Origin: a virus
Direction: 5' to 3' (one strand)
DNA length: 39,419 nucleotides
Virus record (IMG/VR): IMGVR_UViG_3300035670_000565
Location: 1-39,419 of that record
The notes beneath the pieces are model-generated. The model had not been told where the DNA came from, made no database searches, and saw only the letters and a program-made list of their open reading frames with translations. This document shows positions 16,939 through 24,955 of the stretch, in pieces (the first letter of the stretch is position 1; each line of letters opens with the position of its first letter). The position numbers and the translations under genes were made by a program.

Positions 16939-18495
16939 ATGTATACAGTTAGCACCGCTTTTAAAAGTGCAGTATATGCACAAACTAGAGAAACAAAAGC
17001 AAAAGTTGAGTTTGAGTTAATTGACGTTGACGCTTACGATGATGCAAGTGTGACTGTAACAGGCGAAGCAAGTTTTAGCAAAAAAGATCAGGTTATTAAT
17101 TTGATTCGTGATATGTCGGGAAAATATGCGACATTTGAAAATGACTACTGGTTACTGGATGGATCTTTTGTATTGCCGCCAAAAGCATCAGAAAGCGGAT
17201 ATGAAGTTGGATGGTGGTCTGCTGCTTTGTGTGATGCTAATGGAGATTTTAGTGTTAGTCAGGTTTGCACAATCGATTTCACCGTTGACCATAGCAGCAT
17301 AGGAATAACAATAACATTTGACCAACAAACTAACGAATATGCCGAAGACTTTGAGATAGATGTATATGACAGTTCGGCGGTATTGTTACATAATGAAACT
17401 GTGACAGGTAACACTCTTGCAAAATACATCCTTGAAGAAAATTTGACTGACTTTAGACAAATTGTTATTACAATTACCAAGTGGGCGACAGGAAATAGAA
17501 GAGCAAGAATAACAGAAGTTGACTTTGGAATAATACAAGAATACACAGACACTGAAATTATCAAGCTTGATATTTTAGAAGAGCTTGACACGCTTAGTAA
17601 TCAGGTAACGGCAAATGAAATAAAACTTACATTAGATAATCAGAGCAAAGATTTTAATATTTTAAATCCAACGGGCATATATCCATATTTGCAAAGGACA
17701 CAAAAGTTGATTCCTTATTTGGGGGTTGTTATAACGGATACATTGACTGAATATGTGCCAATGGGGGTATATTATCTTACTGAATGGGTATCAGATGAAG
17801 GAACTTTGACAGCTACGTTTACCGCTCGTGATGTTTTAGACTTACTTGAACAAAACACTTTTTCTGAAACAACATATACGTCAAAGACAATTACATATAT
17901 TCTTGAAGATATTTTAGACGATGCAGGAATAACAGATTATGTGATAGACAGCAATTTAGGAAGTATAACAGTAACCGGAACAATACCGGAAGGAACGCAC
18001 AGGGCAGCAATACAAATTGCAGCAATTGCAGGAATGGGTGTAGTTTATAGCGACCGAAATGGAGTATTGCAAATTAAACAATTAACAACACCTGCATCAA
18101 TCGATACAATTGACTATGATAATGTTTATGCTGCGCCTAAAATTGAGCTTGATAAGCTGATAAATACTGTATATGTCAAATATGGTTCGAATACTTACAC
18201 ATTAGTTGATCCATCAAAGCCAAGCGATGAGCAAACATTAGCAGTTACGGTTGATAATCCATTAATTGATACTTTAGGAGTTGCAGAAGATGTTGCAGAT
18301 TGGGTTCTGGCAGAGTTTAAAAAACGATTTTTGTACGAAATAAATTGGCGACAAAATTCGGCTTTTGAACTTGGAGACATAGTAACAGTCGAAGATGATT
18401 TCAGCGAAGATAAGACAATGAGAATTACACGAAACGAATTTAATTATATTGGATATTTGTCAGGCAAGACTAAAGGCAAGGGGGATGGTACATAA
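16939..18495 (+). CDS. Tail tip / tail-associated (Tal-like) protein
   Basis: A 518-residue baseplate hub or tail-associated protein. It has an N-terminal segment YTVSTAFKSAVYAQTRETKAKVEFELID, then a beta-rich domain. The middle region, VPMGVYYLTEWVSDEGTLTATFTARDVLDLLEQNTF, resembles the hub domain of gp27-like tail proteins, and it ends with FELGDIVTVEDDFSEDKTMRITRNEFNY. No C-terminal lysozyme or peptidase domain is visible, so it is probably structural. ATG 16939 follows GGGGGGTG; 24 nt upstream an alternative start overlaps the previous gene. The stop shares one base with the next start. Confidence 0.75.
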   Translation: MYTVSTAFKSAVYAQTRETKAKVEFELIDVDAYDDASVTVTGEASFSKKDQVINLIRDMSGKYATFENDYWLLDGSFVLPPKASESGYEVGWWSAALCDANGDFSVSQVCTIDFTVDHSSIGITITFDQQTNEYAEDFEIDVYDSSAVLLHNETVTGNTLAKYILEENLTDFRQIVITITKWATGNRRARITEVDFGIIQEYTDTEIIKLDILEELDTLSNQVTANEIKLTLDNQSKDFNILNPTGIYPYLQRTQKLIPYLGVVITDTLTEYVPMGVYYLTEWVSDEGTLTATFTARDVLDLLEQNTFSETTYTSKTITYILEDILDDAGITDYVIDSNLGSITVTGTIPEGTHRAAIQIAAIAGMGVVYSDRNGVLQIKQLTTPASIDTIDYDNVYAAPKIELDKLINTVYVKYGSNTYTLVDPSKPSDEQTLAVTVDNPLIDTLGVAEDVADWVLAEFKKRFLYEINWRQNSAFELGDIVTVEDDFSEDKTMRITRNEFNYIGYLSGKTKGKGDGT

Positions 18496-18914
18496 TGAGC
18501 AGCTGGACAACTCCTAAAACTGATTGGGACGTATCTGATTATTATAATTATAGCGATCTTAATCGAGTTGAAAGCAACACAGAATATATAAAAGACGAGC
18601 TCGTTGCTTTGGGCTACTCCCCTACGCTATCTACGATTACAACTACACGAACAAATGCAAGTATTGATTTTTACGATGATATAAACAGAGTTGAAAGCAA
18701 TATAAAAGCTCTTGCAGATGCAAGTTATACGCCGTTAACTTGGGAAACTCCAAAAACTAGTTGGGTATCTGTAATTGATCCGTTTGATTATTCAGATGCA
18801 AACAGACTAGAAAATAATTTGTCGAATTTGAAAACAATGGTTGAAAATATTGAAGCGGAACTTGAGTATTGCGGAATACTTATTTGCGGTGAAAGTTTTC
18901 ATTTAGGAGGATGA
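18495..18914 (+). CDS. Tail protein with two W-TPKT-W / YSD-NR-E-N repeats
   Basis: A 139-residue protein made of related modules: SWTTPKTDW..YSDLNRVESN at the N-terminus, a middle module around IDFYDDINRVESNIKAL, and TWETPKTSW..YSDANRLENNL further on. This repeat type is common next to tail-fibre genes of phages from Clostridia and related bacteria. It probably links the tail hub to the fibre or forms part of it. It ends with a short Cys-containing tail (YCGILICGESFHLGG). Confidence 0.65.
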   Translation: MSSWTTPKTDWDVSDYYNYSDLNRVESNTEYIKDELVALGYSPTLSTITTTRTNASIDFYDDINRVESNIKALADASYTPLTWETPKTSWVSVIDPFDYSDANRLENNLSNLKTMVENIEAELEYCGILICGESFHLGG

Positions 18915-18919
18915 TTTAA

Positions 18920-19840
18920 TTGGGATATAGTAAAGAGACATGGGTAGATCGTAATGTGCAATATCCAAATCGTTACACGACAACTAAATCTGGTGGCGGT
19001 GCTTTAAGCAGTGGTGATGATTTGACAATGGTGGCTAGTCCGGGAACGATAACGGAGGCTGGAACTACTTTAACGGCTGCTAGGATGAATAACATTGAAA
19101 CAGGAATTGAACAGGCAGCACCAACGGGAACTTTAGGCAGACATTGTTCAAAATGGGTTCCTGATGGTTGGTTGGTTAGAGATGGCTCGACTCTTAATAG
19201 AACTACATATGCGGATTTATTTGATGCGCTTACAAATCCGAGAACTGTAACTGTAACTATTGCAAGCCCTGCTGTGTTTAGTTTAACTGGGCATGGATTT
19301 ACGGCAGGTGATCCGGTTAGGTTTGAAACAACTGGAGCATTGTTAACGGGATTGAGTACAAGCACTACATATTATGTTATATCAGCAGGACTCACGGCAG
19401 ATGAATTTGAGGTGTCGACATCCGTAGGCGGTGCTGCTGTTAATACTAGCGGTAGCCAAAGTGGTACACATACAATTAGGTTTTTTGGAGTTGCGGGTGT
19501 TGGAGATGGAAGTACGACTTACACGTTGCCTGATGACAGAGGGTATTTCGAAAGAAACTGGGATGGTGAACGTGGGGTTGATACAGATCGGGTGTTTGGT
19601 AGTTATCAGGAGGATGACGTTAAGCCTCATGCACATAATATTTCGGCAGGGGATGGGGCTAGTGATGTTGTTCAAGGAGCGTTGAACTCTGGCGGGCTTT
19701 ACAAAGGTTTGGGTGGACCAGGTGGCGGTAACACAACAAGCACACTCAATGATTATAATGGAATACAAATTATTCAAAATAGCACAGGTGTTGAAACTAT
19801 CCCTAAAAACCGTGCATATCTTCCCACAATTAAATATTAG
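18920..19840 (+). CDS. Tail fibre protein with tail-collar domain
   Basis: A 306-residue fibre. The N-terminal region (GYSKETWVDRNVQYPNRYTT, then AARMNNIETGIEQAA) attaches to the tail. Residues about 70-100 hold the collar motif GTLGRHCSKWVPDGWLVRDGSTLNRTTYADLF. This is interrupted by a beta-insert (VTVTIASPAVFSLTGHGFTAGDPV, resembling adhesion modules), then the collar resumes with GDGSTTYTLPDDRGYFERNW, GERGVDTDRVFGSYQ and DDVKPHAH. The end NSTGVETIPKNRAYLPTIKY is the usual collar closing strand. TTG 18920 follows TAGGAGG. It likely contacts the host surface. Confidence 0.85.
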   Translation: MGYSKETWVDRNVQYPNRYTTTKSGGGALSSGDDLTMVASPGTITEAGTTLTAARMNNIETGIEQAAPTGTLGRHCSKWVPDGWLVRDGSTLNRTTYADLFDALTNPRTVTVTIASPAVFSLTGHGFTAGDPVRFETTGALLTGLSTSTTYYVISAGLTADEFEVSTSVGGAAVNTSGSQSGTHTIRFFGVAGVGDGSTTYTLPDDRGYFERNWDGERGVDTDRVFGSYQEDDVKPHAHNISAGDGASDVVQGALNSGGLYKGLGGPGGGNTTSTLNDYNGIQIIQNSTGVETIPKNRAYLPTIKY

Positions 19841-19855
19841 GAGGTAAAAATTTTT

Positions 19856-20284
19856 ATGAAAATATATCATTATCATCCAGTCACCAAAGAATTGACAGGA
19901 GAAGATTTTGCAAGATTAAGCCCGTTAGACAAAAAACATGGGCGTGAAGTATATTTAATTCCTGCAGGGGCAACAACAATTGAACCTCCTGAATTTGTTG
20001 AAGGAAAGGCTAGAGTTTTTGATGGCGAAAAGTGGGAATATGTTGATATTGAAGTACCGGCTAGACAGGACATAGAAAATAATAGTCCGGCAACGGAAAC
20101 GGCATTTAAAAAAGTTGAAAAATTACTTAATCAAATTATAGGCGAAGTTGCTGTTATTATAGGAGAAATTCATGAAATGAAATTAAAAATTAATGAAAAT
20201 GAGCATTATTTCTTAAATCAGGTTGAATCTTTTGAAGATTATAAACGTCAACAGGCTAATCAAATTCAAAAAGATAAAATTTAA
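19856..20284 (+). CDS. Hypothetical protein downstream of tail fibre, possible fibre assembly factor
   Basis: A 142-residue protein. The N-terminal half (IYHYHPVTKELTGEDFARLSPLD, PAGATTIEPPEFVEGKARVFDGEKWEYV) resembles tail-fibre assembly proteins, which often begin by describing a collar-like segment. The C-terminal half is a predicted coiled coil (FKKVEKLLNQIIGEVAVIIGEI onwards). It could assist fibre folding or be a minor fibre component. Start at ATG 19856 after AGGAGGT. Confidence 0.6.
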   Translation: MKIYHYHPVTKELTGEDFARLSPLDKKHGREVYLIPAGATTIEPPEFVEGKARVFDGEKWEYVDIEVPARQDIENNSPATETAFKKVEKLLNQIIGEVAVIIGEIHEMKLKINENEHYFLNQVESFEDYKRQQANQIQKDKI

Positions 20285-20298
20285 TATCAAAATACATA

Positions 20299-20324
20299 AA
20301 AAGTAATTGTTTTTGTAATTACTT
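20299..20324 (+). terminator. Possible hairpin terminator before lysis genes
   Basis: AAAGTAATT and AATTACTTT form a 9-bp stem with a T-rich loop, between the fibre-region gene and the holin. There is no clean U-run after the second arm, so it may act as a processing or partial termination site. Confidence 0.4.
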
Positions 20325-20342
20325 TTGAAAGGATAGATATAA

Positions 20343-20738
20343 ATGGGATTAGATTACAAAATAATTTTAACTGCTTTTTTATCCTATGCGGCATATCTTT
20401 TAGGCGGATTTGACAAAGGGTTAGAAGTTTTAATCATAATGACTATTATTGATTATTTGACCGGGTTAATGAAGGCTGTTTGCAACAAATGTTTATCCAG
20501 TTACATTGGTTGGCGTGGCTTGGTTAAAAAAACAAGTGTTTTCATTTGTATAATGGTGGCAGTGCAAATAGAAAAATTGATTGATAAACCTAACTCCTTG
20601 CATGATTTAGTGGCTTTTGCTTTTGTGGTTAATGAAGGAATAAGCATTACGGAAAATTTAGTTGCTATTGGTGTTCCGGTGCCAAAAGTGCTTGTTAAAT
20701 TTTTAAATAAGATGAAAGATAAAGGTGATTGTAGATGA
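20343..20738 (+). CDS. Holin (phage_holin_4 type)
   Basis: Small membrane protein that opens the cytoplasmic membrane for the lysin, 131 residues. It has an N-terminal hydrophobic segment (IILTAFLSYAAYLLGGF), a second helix around LEVLIIMTIIDYLTGLMKAV, and a third region FICIMVAVQIEKLI. The loop DYLTGLMKA..SSYIGWRGLVKK is characteristic of the toxin-secretion/phage-lysis holin family. Its stop overlaps the amidase start (ATGA), so the two are translationally coupled. Confidence 0.9.
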   Translation: MGLDYKIILTAFLSYAAYLLGGFDKGLEVLIIMTIIDYLTGLMKAVCNKCLSSYIGWRGLVKKTSVFICIMVAVQIEKLIDKPNSLHDLVAFAFVVNEGISITENLVAIGVPVPKVLVKFLNKMKDKGDCR

Positions 20739-21457
20739 TTAATATTATTCTCTCCCCTAGTCAGCAACGATGGAATAAGTGCGCCATTGATGGGTGTAAT
20801 GAGCAAGAGCATACTCATATGATTGCTAAAAAGATATATGACATTTTGCAGGGATATAATTGTAATGTGTGTCTCATTCCTAATGTATATGGGGATGAAT
20901 TATACACCTTGAATGAAGTTGTTAGAATATCTAATGAGTTCGTGGCAGCGCATCCTGATGCAGAGAAATCATATCATCTTGAAATACATACAGATGGTGG
21001 TTATGCCGGTACTGGTAGTCGAGCGTTTTATTTGTCTGATGCAGGTAAGGGATTTATTACTCAGATTTGGCGAAGAATTAGCCGGATTACTCCTTGGGGC
21101 GATGGTAATGTTTCGAAAAGATATTTATATACGTTGGTTCATACTACGGCAGTTGCTGGTTTGTTGGAGATTTCTTTTCACGACAAGATGGAAGAAGCTA
21201 AATGGATACATATTTCTATGGATATGATAGCTGATCAGATTGTGCGAGGGATGGAAGAAACTACTGGGATTGTTAAGATTAATAAGCCTGTTGTTATGCC
21301 GGATGTTTTGAATCGGGATAATGTGGAGCTGGTGGCTAGGTATATTGGGATGAATTCGCCAGAACGTTGGATTAAGTATCAGGGTATAACGGATAGGGAT
21401 TTGGAGTCGCTGTTCGAGAAGTTCAAGGAATATATATACGCCCAGCTGGGCGTATAG
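20735..21457 (+). CDS. Endolysin, N-acetylmuramoyl-L-alanine amidase
   Basis: Cell-wall amidase of the Amidase_3 type, 240 residues. The first 170 or so residues form the catalytic domain: ILSPSQQRWNKC..CNEQEHTHMIAKKI at the start, LEIHTDGGYAGTGSRAFYL with a zinc-ligand histidine, and GLLEISFHDKMEEAKWI with the catalytic glutamate. The last 60 residues (VLNRDNVELVARYIGMN, onwards) may bind the wall. It starts within the holin stop. The final codons and the stop lie in a perfect 22-bp palindrome. Confidence 0.88.
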   Translation: MINIILSPSQQRWNKCAIDGCNEQEHTHMIAKKIYDILQGYNCNVCLIPNVYGDELYTLNEVVRISNEFVAAHPDAEKSYHLEIHTDGGYAGTGSRAFYLSDAGKGFITQIWRRISRITPWGDGNVSKRYLYTLVHTTAVAGLLEISFHDKMEEAKWIHISMDMIADQIVRGMEETTGIVKINKPVVMPDVLNRDNVELVARYIGMNSPERWIKYQGITDRDLESLFEKFKEYIYAQLGV

Positions 21458-21507
21458 GAATAGAGCGGAATTCTAAGGTGATGCGTCTGCATCCGGGAGG
21501 TGGTAAT

Positions 21508-21813
21508 TTGATTGTCGATAAAGTTAAGGTTGGTGCTATTACTTATGAGGTAATTTCAAAGCCAGAAACGCTTTGTTTGAATCAAAGAGAATGTGCTGGC
21601 ATTATCAATTATGAAGATGCTACTATAAGGCTTAATAGTAATCGAAGTAAGCAAAAGGTGTATCAGACATTTCTACATGAGTTGTTTCATGCAATATTTA
21701 CTGATAGGGACATAAATGTGGATAACGAAGAAGAAATTGTGGATAGTTTAGCAAAGGGGTTGCATCAAGTTATAATTGATAATCCTGATTTGTTTGCAAA
21801 GAGATGGAATTAA
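21508..21813 (+). CDS. ImmA/IrrE-like zinc metallopeptidase
   Basis: A 101-residue protein with the zinc-protease motif HELFH in FLHELFHAIFTDRD, and the typical preceding pattern INYEDATIRLNSN. Proteins of the ImmA/IrrE group often cleave phage repressors or act with XRE regulators. Here it lies next to the lysis genes and no HTH partner is adjacent, so its target is unknown. TTG 21508 is chosen because GGGAGGTGG precedes it; an earlier in-frame GTG would lie upstream of that site. Confidence 0.75.
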   Translation: MIVDKVKVGAITYEVISKPETLCLNQRECAGIINYEDATIRLNSNRSKQKVYQTFLHELFHAIFTDRDINVDNEEEIVDSLAKGLHQVIIDNPDLFAKRWN

Positions 21814-21855
21814 AAAATGCTGTGGTGGTGATAAAGGCAATTAAGCATTAAAATG

Positions 21856-21911
21856 AGAAGTAAATGACCTAAAAAGTTTAATAAAATTTTGGGTTATTTA
21901 CTTCTTTTTTT
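21856..21911. terminator. Strong terminator at end of late operon
   Basis: GAAGTAAATGACC pairs with GGTTATTTACTTC (one G-U), loop of about 23 nt, then a run of seven T residues. It closes the late operon after the ImmA-like gene. Between here and the promoter at 22081 I see only AT-rich sequence. Confidence 0.75.
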
Positions 21912-22080
21912 ATTTTATTAAATTTTTATTGAATTTAGTGGTTATTTAAAATAAATGTTGCAAAAAAGAAGAGATTTGATATAGTTTTAATAAAGATTTA
22001 ATAAACTTTAAAATTATTATTCGTTGCTTAATTCATAGAACTATTTTAAAATAAACGGCTAATATAACTGTAAGCAATAT

Positions 22081-22109
22081 TTTACATTAAAAAATAATTG
22101 TGTTATAAT
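22081..22109 (+). promoter_or_regulatory. Sigma-70-type promoter of accessory (TAC-like) locus
   Basis: TTTACA at 22081-22086, a 17-nt spacer, and a perfect TATAAT at 22104-22109. The HEPN-like fragment begins 38 nt downstream. It gives the accessory locus its own transcription, independent of late phage expression, as expected for a prophage-expressed moron. Confidence 0.75.
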
Positions 22110-22146
22110 TAAGTATTACTATAAATTTTAATGGGCTGGTATATTT

Positions 22147-22275
22147 ATGAGCTTAATAGATAAATCTAATAACAACAAATTAGCTGCTGAGTGGGCTTAT
22201 ATAGATGGTAGAGAATATTATGATGTTGCTGTTTCAAGACTTTATTATAGCTTATTTCAAAATTCCCGTTTTTAA
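22147..22275 (+). pseudogene. HEPN-like gene fragment cut by IS110 remnant
   Basis: The first 38 codons read MSLIDKSNNNKLAAEWAYI..YYDVAVSRLYYSLFQ, resembling the N-terminal helix pair of small HEPN-domain proteins (the YYxxFQ signature after an N-rich helix). At 22263 the sequence enters the truncated IS110 copy and the frame ends after NSRF. The C-terminal part, where HEPN RNases carry their R-x4-6-H site, is missing. The start ATG has no strong ribosome binding site beyond GGGCTGG. It is inferred to be the former toxin of the locus; the family assignment from 38 residues is moderate. Confidence 0.6.
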
Positions 22276-22572
22276 AGCAAGCAACAATTACATTTTTGTG
22301 TACATCTATCCCACAACAACACCTATAAACAATTTCCATAGTAAATCTCCTTTATATTTTAGGTTTATGGTGCGCCCCTGTCAAAATAGCTACATTGCTA
22401 TACGTCTTTTAAAGACAATTCGTGGTTCTGCAACAGGGGCTATTTCAAATTGCGAGTCGACCTCTATGTGACAATGACATTCGAACTCGTACCATATGTT
22501 AATTATGCCACAATAGCTACTGGGACACAAGTGGGATTCGTTTATTGTGGTGTGGAACACGTGATTAATTGC
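22263..22572 (-). mobile_element. Truncated IS110-family copy (LE remnant, tandem)
   Basis: This 310-bp stretch appears identical to 23845-24154. It holds the left-end noncoding region and only the first about 25 transposase codons (start codon at 22339, minus strand). It directly precedes the right end of the full copy, giving an LE-RE junction like that of a circular or tandem IS110 form. The break at 22263 lies between the HEPN fragment and transposase sequence, so a deletion removed the rest of the first copy together with most of the HEPN gene. Confidence 0.8.
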
Positions 22573-22703
22573 GAGGCAATACAATGAGTATTTTGTTCCC
22601 TAAAATCCATTGAAAATGCAATTGTTATGAATCCAGATCCTAAATAAAGGCACATCAAATAACACAGGGTTTTTCCCTGTTTTTTACTTGTACAAATAAT
22701 ATG

Positions 22704-23921
22704 CTAGGCAGTAACTGTAACGGGAAGTTGAACGCCTAATTCTTTTAGCTTTTTCATATAGTAATTGGTTTTTGCATTAACATTGAATTTTGTGTAATAA
22801 TCACTACCTAAATCTTTAAAAGATACGTTGTTTTTCAAAATGTTATATATGGCTATAAGCATTGAGTGAGCTACGGCAACAGTTGCTCTGTTTGCACCTC
22901 GTCTTACAACAATACGCTGGTATTGTGCGTGAAAAAAGCTGGCTTTATTTTTTACAGCTGACTTAGCAGCTTGAATCAGAATACTTTTCAAATGCTTATT
23001 TCCCTTATTTGTTTTTCCATTTCTACGTTTACCGGCACTTTCATTGTTGCCTGGACAAAGTCCTGACCATGATGATAAATGAGCTGCAGTTGGAAAACGA
23101 CTCATGTCCAACCCTATTTCTGAAAGAATTACCTCTGCACTACGTTGAGCTATGCCAGGAAGCTCATCAACTTTTTTAATAGCATCTTCATAATCATTCA
23201 TATGTTTATTGATGATATCATCTAAATCTTTAATGCGTTTAGTCATATCATCTATATGACTTAAGATAGCTCTAACTAGGTGTTTTTGAATATTAGAAAA
23301 TACACCTTCCATTGCTTTAAGCAATTCTGATTTATCAGCCTTCAAAGAAGTATGAATAAAGTTACTGATATTTTCTTCGTTGATTTCTCCTACTAGCGCT
23401 TGCTCAATTAAGTTTCTAGCGCTTACACCGGTAATTTCAGATACAAAAGAACTTAGTTTTATATTCGCACCTTGTAAAGTTTTTTCTAGACGGTTAAGTT
23501 CTCTCGAACGTTCTTCAACTAAACTTTTACGGTAGCGTACTATATCGCGCAACTCTCTTTGTTCTTTATCCGGTATATAACTAGACTTTAGTAAACCATG
23601 TTGTAACAAATCAGCAATCCATTCAGCGTCCTTAACATCTGTTTTTCGACCAGGAACAGTTTTCATATGCTGGGCATTTACCACAATTACACTAAGATCA
23701 TTTAACTCAAAAATATTATATATTGGCTTCCAATAAGAACCTGTGCTTTCCATGGCAATCATTTCGCACTTATTTTCTAGAAGCCATTTAGCAAGTTCTT
23801 TAATACTCCGAGTTACAGTATCAAACTTTCGAAGCTCTGCTTTTTTCCCGTTTTTAAAGCAAGCAACAATTACATTTTTGTGTACATCTATCCCACAACA
23901 ACACCTATAAACAATTTCCAT
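22704..23921 (-). CDS. IS110-family transposase (DEDD recombinase)
   Basis: RNA-guided recombinase of the IS110 family, 405 residues. The N-terminal RuvC-like domain shows the acidic tetrad: D12 in CCCGIDVHKN, E58 in IAMESTGSYW, and D95 and D98 in GRKTDVKDAEWIADLL. A long helical region (about 120-245) is followed by the Transposase_20 domain with VDELPGIAQRSAEVILSEIG and the serine motif NNESAGKRRNGKTNKGN, S295 being the probable nucleophile. All catalytic residues appear intact, so it is likely active. Ribosome binding site AAAGGAGAT precedes the ATG. Confidence 0.93.
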   Translation of the reverse strand: MEIVYRCCCGIDVHKNVIVACFKNGKKAELRKFDTVTRSIKELAKWLLENKCEMIAMESTGSYWKPIYNIFELNDLSVIVVNAQHMKTVPGRKTDVKDAEWIADLLQHGLLKSSYIPDKEQRELRDIVRYRKSLVEERSRELNRLEKTLQGANIKLSSFVSEITGVSARNLIEQALVGEINEENISNFIHTSLKADKSELLKAMEGVFSNIQKHLVRAILSHIDDMTKRIKDLDDIINKHMNDYEDAIKKVDELPGIAQRSAEVILSEIGLDMSRFPTAAHLSSWSGLCPGNNESAGKRRNGKTNKGNKHLKSILIQAAKSAVKNKASFFHAQYQRIVVRRGANRATVAVAHSMLIAIYNILKNNVSFKDLGSDYYTKFNVNAKTNYYMKKLKELGVQLPVTVTA

Positions 23922-24154
23922 AGTAAATCTCCTTTATATTTTAGGTTTATGGTGCGCCCCTGTCAAAATAGCTACATTGCTATACGTCTTTTAAAGACAA
24001 TTCGTGGTTCTGCAACAGGGGCTATTTCAAATTGCGAGTCGACCTCTATGTGACAATGACATTCGAACTCGTACCATATGTTAATTATGCCACAATAGCT
24101 ACTGGGACACAAGTGGGATTCGTTTATTGTGGTGTGGAACACGTGATTAATTGC
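23922..24154 (-). ncRNA. Candidate bridge RNA region of the IS110 element
   Basis: In the IS110 group, a structured bridge RNA is encoded between the left end and the transposase and specifies target and donor DNA. This leader can fold into two separate domains: GCCCCTGT (23956-23963) with ACAGGGGC (24015-24022), enclosing a small GTCTT / AAGAC hairpin, and CCACAATA (24090-24097) with TATTGTGG (24125-24132). The two-stem-loop layout matches the known bridge RNA plan. Exact RNA ends and guide bases cannot be set by eye. Confidence 0.6.
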
Positions 24155-24219
24155 TTGCAAAATACTATCAATGCAACAAAATTTTAGATAAATTATTATA
24201 AGATTTGAGGTGTTTGTAA

Positions 24220-24933
24220 ATGGATAGCAATATTGAACAATTAATAAAGAATTTTATTTCTCGAATAAAAAGCACATATACTACATTACAATTTGGATAT
24301 TATTATGAGCAAAGTGATGATACATATGTAATATGGTATAATTTGAGAGAATCTCAGATAGATGATGAACTATTAACATTGATCGGCGAAAATATGTCTG
24401 AGATATTTTATTGCAAGAATATTTTTAATATATTTTGTTATAATGATTTAAAAATAATTAGAGATTATGAGATTAATGAGAGTATTGAAGCAGTACGTAA
24501 GACTTATGCAAAAGATAGCAATATTACTTGTTCAAAATATAATAATTTTAAACATTCAAGTATAACTTTAAAGAATTCTCAGGTTGAAAATAATACTTAT
24601 TATTTCGATATTAGCAATATTGTAAATGTGCTTGAAAAATATATCGTAGAAGAAATTTCAAATAATTATAGTTCTAGTATTGTAGAAGATAACAATACTA
24701 CTTGTTCAAAAAATAGTAATAATAATCTTAACTATTCAGGCATAACTTTAAATAAATCTTATAGGGGAAATAATACTTATTATTTTGATACCAGCAACAT
24801 TGCAGGGGTACTCGAAAAAATCGTTATAACAGATAATACAAATAATTTAGATTTAAGTAATCCAAAATATAATTTTAGTTGCTATACCGAGACTAATAGT
24901 AATAATTATGATATTTATAATAATGCAGCATAA
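24220..24933 (+). CDS. Repeat-containing protein, candidate antitoxin of TAC-like locus
   Basis: A 237-residue protein with no family I can name. Residues 1-90 form a compact domain (LQFGYYYEQSDDTYVIWYNL, LIGENMSEIFYCKNIFNIFCYN). Then two copies of a unit about 60 residues apart follow: TCSK, SITLKNS and NNTYYFDISNI..VLEK (about 103-140), and TCSK, GITLNKS and NNTYYFDTSNI..VLEK (about 161-200). The C-terminus is Asn/Tyr-rich and probably disordered. GAGGTG precedes ATG 24220. It lies between the broken HEPN gene and the SecB-like gene, so an antitoxin role with chaperone-binding repeats is possible, but this is inference. Confidence 0.55.
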   Translation: MDSNIEQLIKNFISRIKSTYTTLQFGYYYEQSDDTYVIWYNLRESQIDDELLTLIGENMSEIFYCKNIFNIFCYNDLKIIRDYEINESIEAVRKTYAKDSNITCSKYNNFKHSSITLKNSQVENNTYYFDISNIVNVLEKYIVEEISNNYSSSIVEDNNTTCSKNSNNNLNYSGITLNKSYRGNNTYYFDTSNIAGVLEKIVITDNTNNLDLSNPKYNFSCYTETNSNNYDIYNNAA

Positions 24934-24955
24934 ATTACATAATGAGGTGAGTGAG

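Larger units (their letters stand above)
22573..24154 (-). mobile_element. Complete IS110-family insertion sequence, 1582 bp
   Basis: Bounds follow from the duplication offset: the remnant ends at 22572 and the matching sequence of this copy at 24154, 1582 bp apart. It contains one transposase gene, a long noncoding region of about 230 bp upstream of it (23922-24154), and a short region of about 130 bp downstream (22573-22703). There are no terminal inverted repeats or obvious target duplication, as usual for IS110. The long leader upstream of the transposase fits the IS110 subgroup rather than IS1111. Confidence 0.85.

Noticed and set aside
22205-22471. Plus-strand 88-codon frame across the IS remnant
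   Set aside because: It joins HEPN-fragment sequence to antisense IS sequence and has no coding character.
23972-24160. Minus-strand 62-codon frame upstream of the transposase (also at 22390-22584)
   Set aside because: It lies wholly in the structured bridge-RNA leader and is present in both copies only because the DNA is duplicated.
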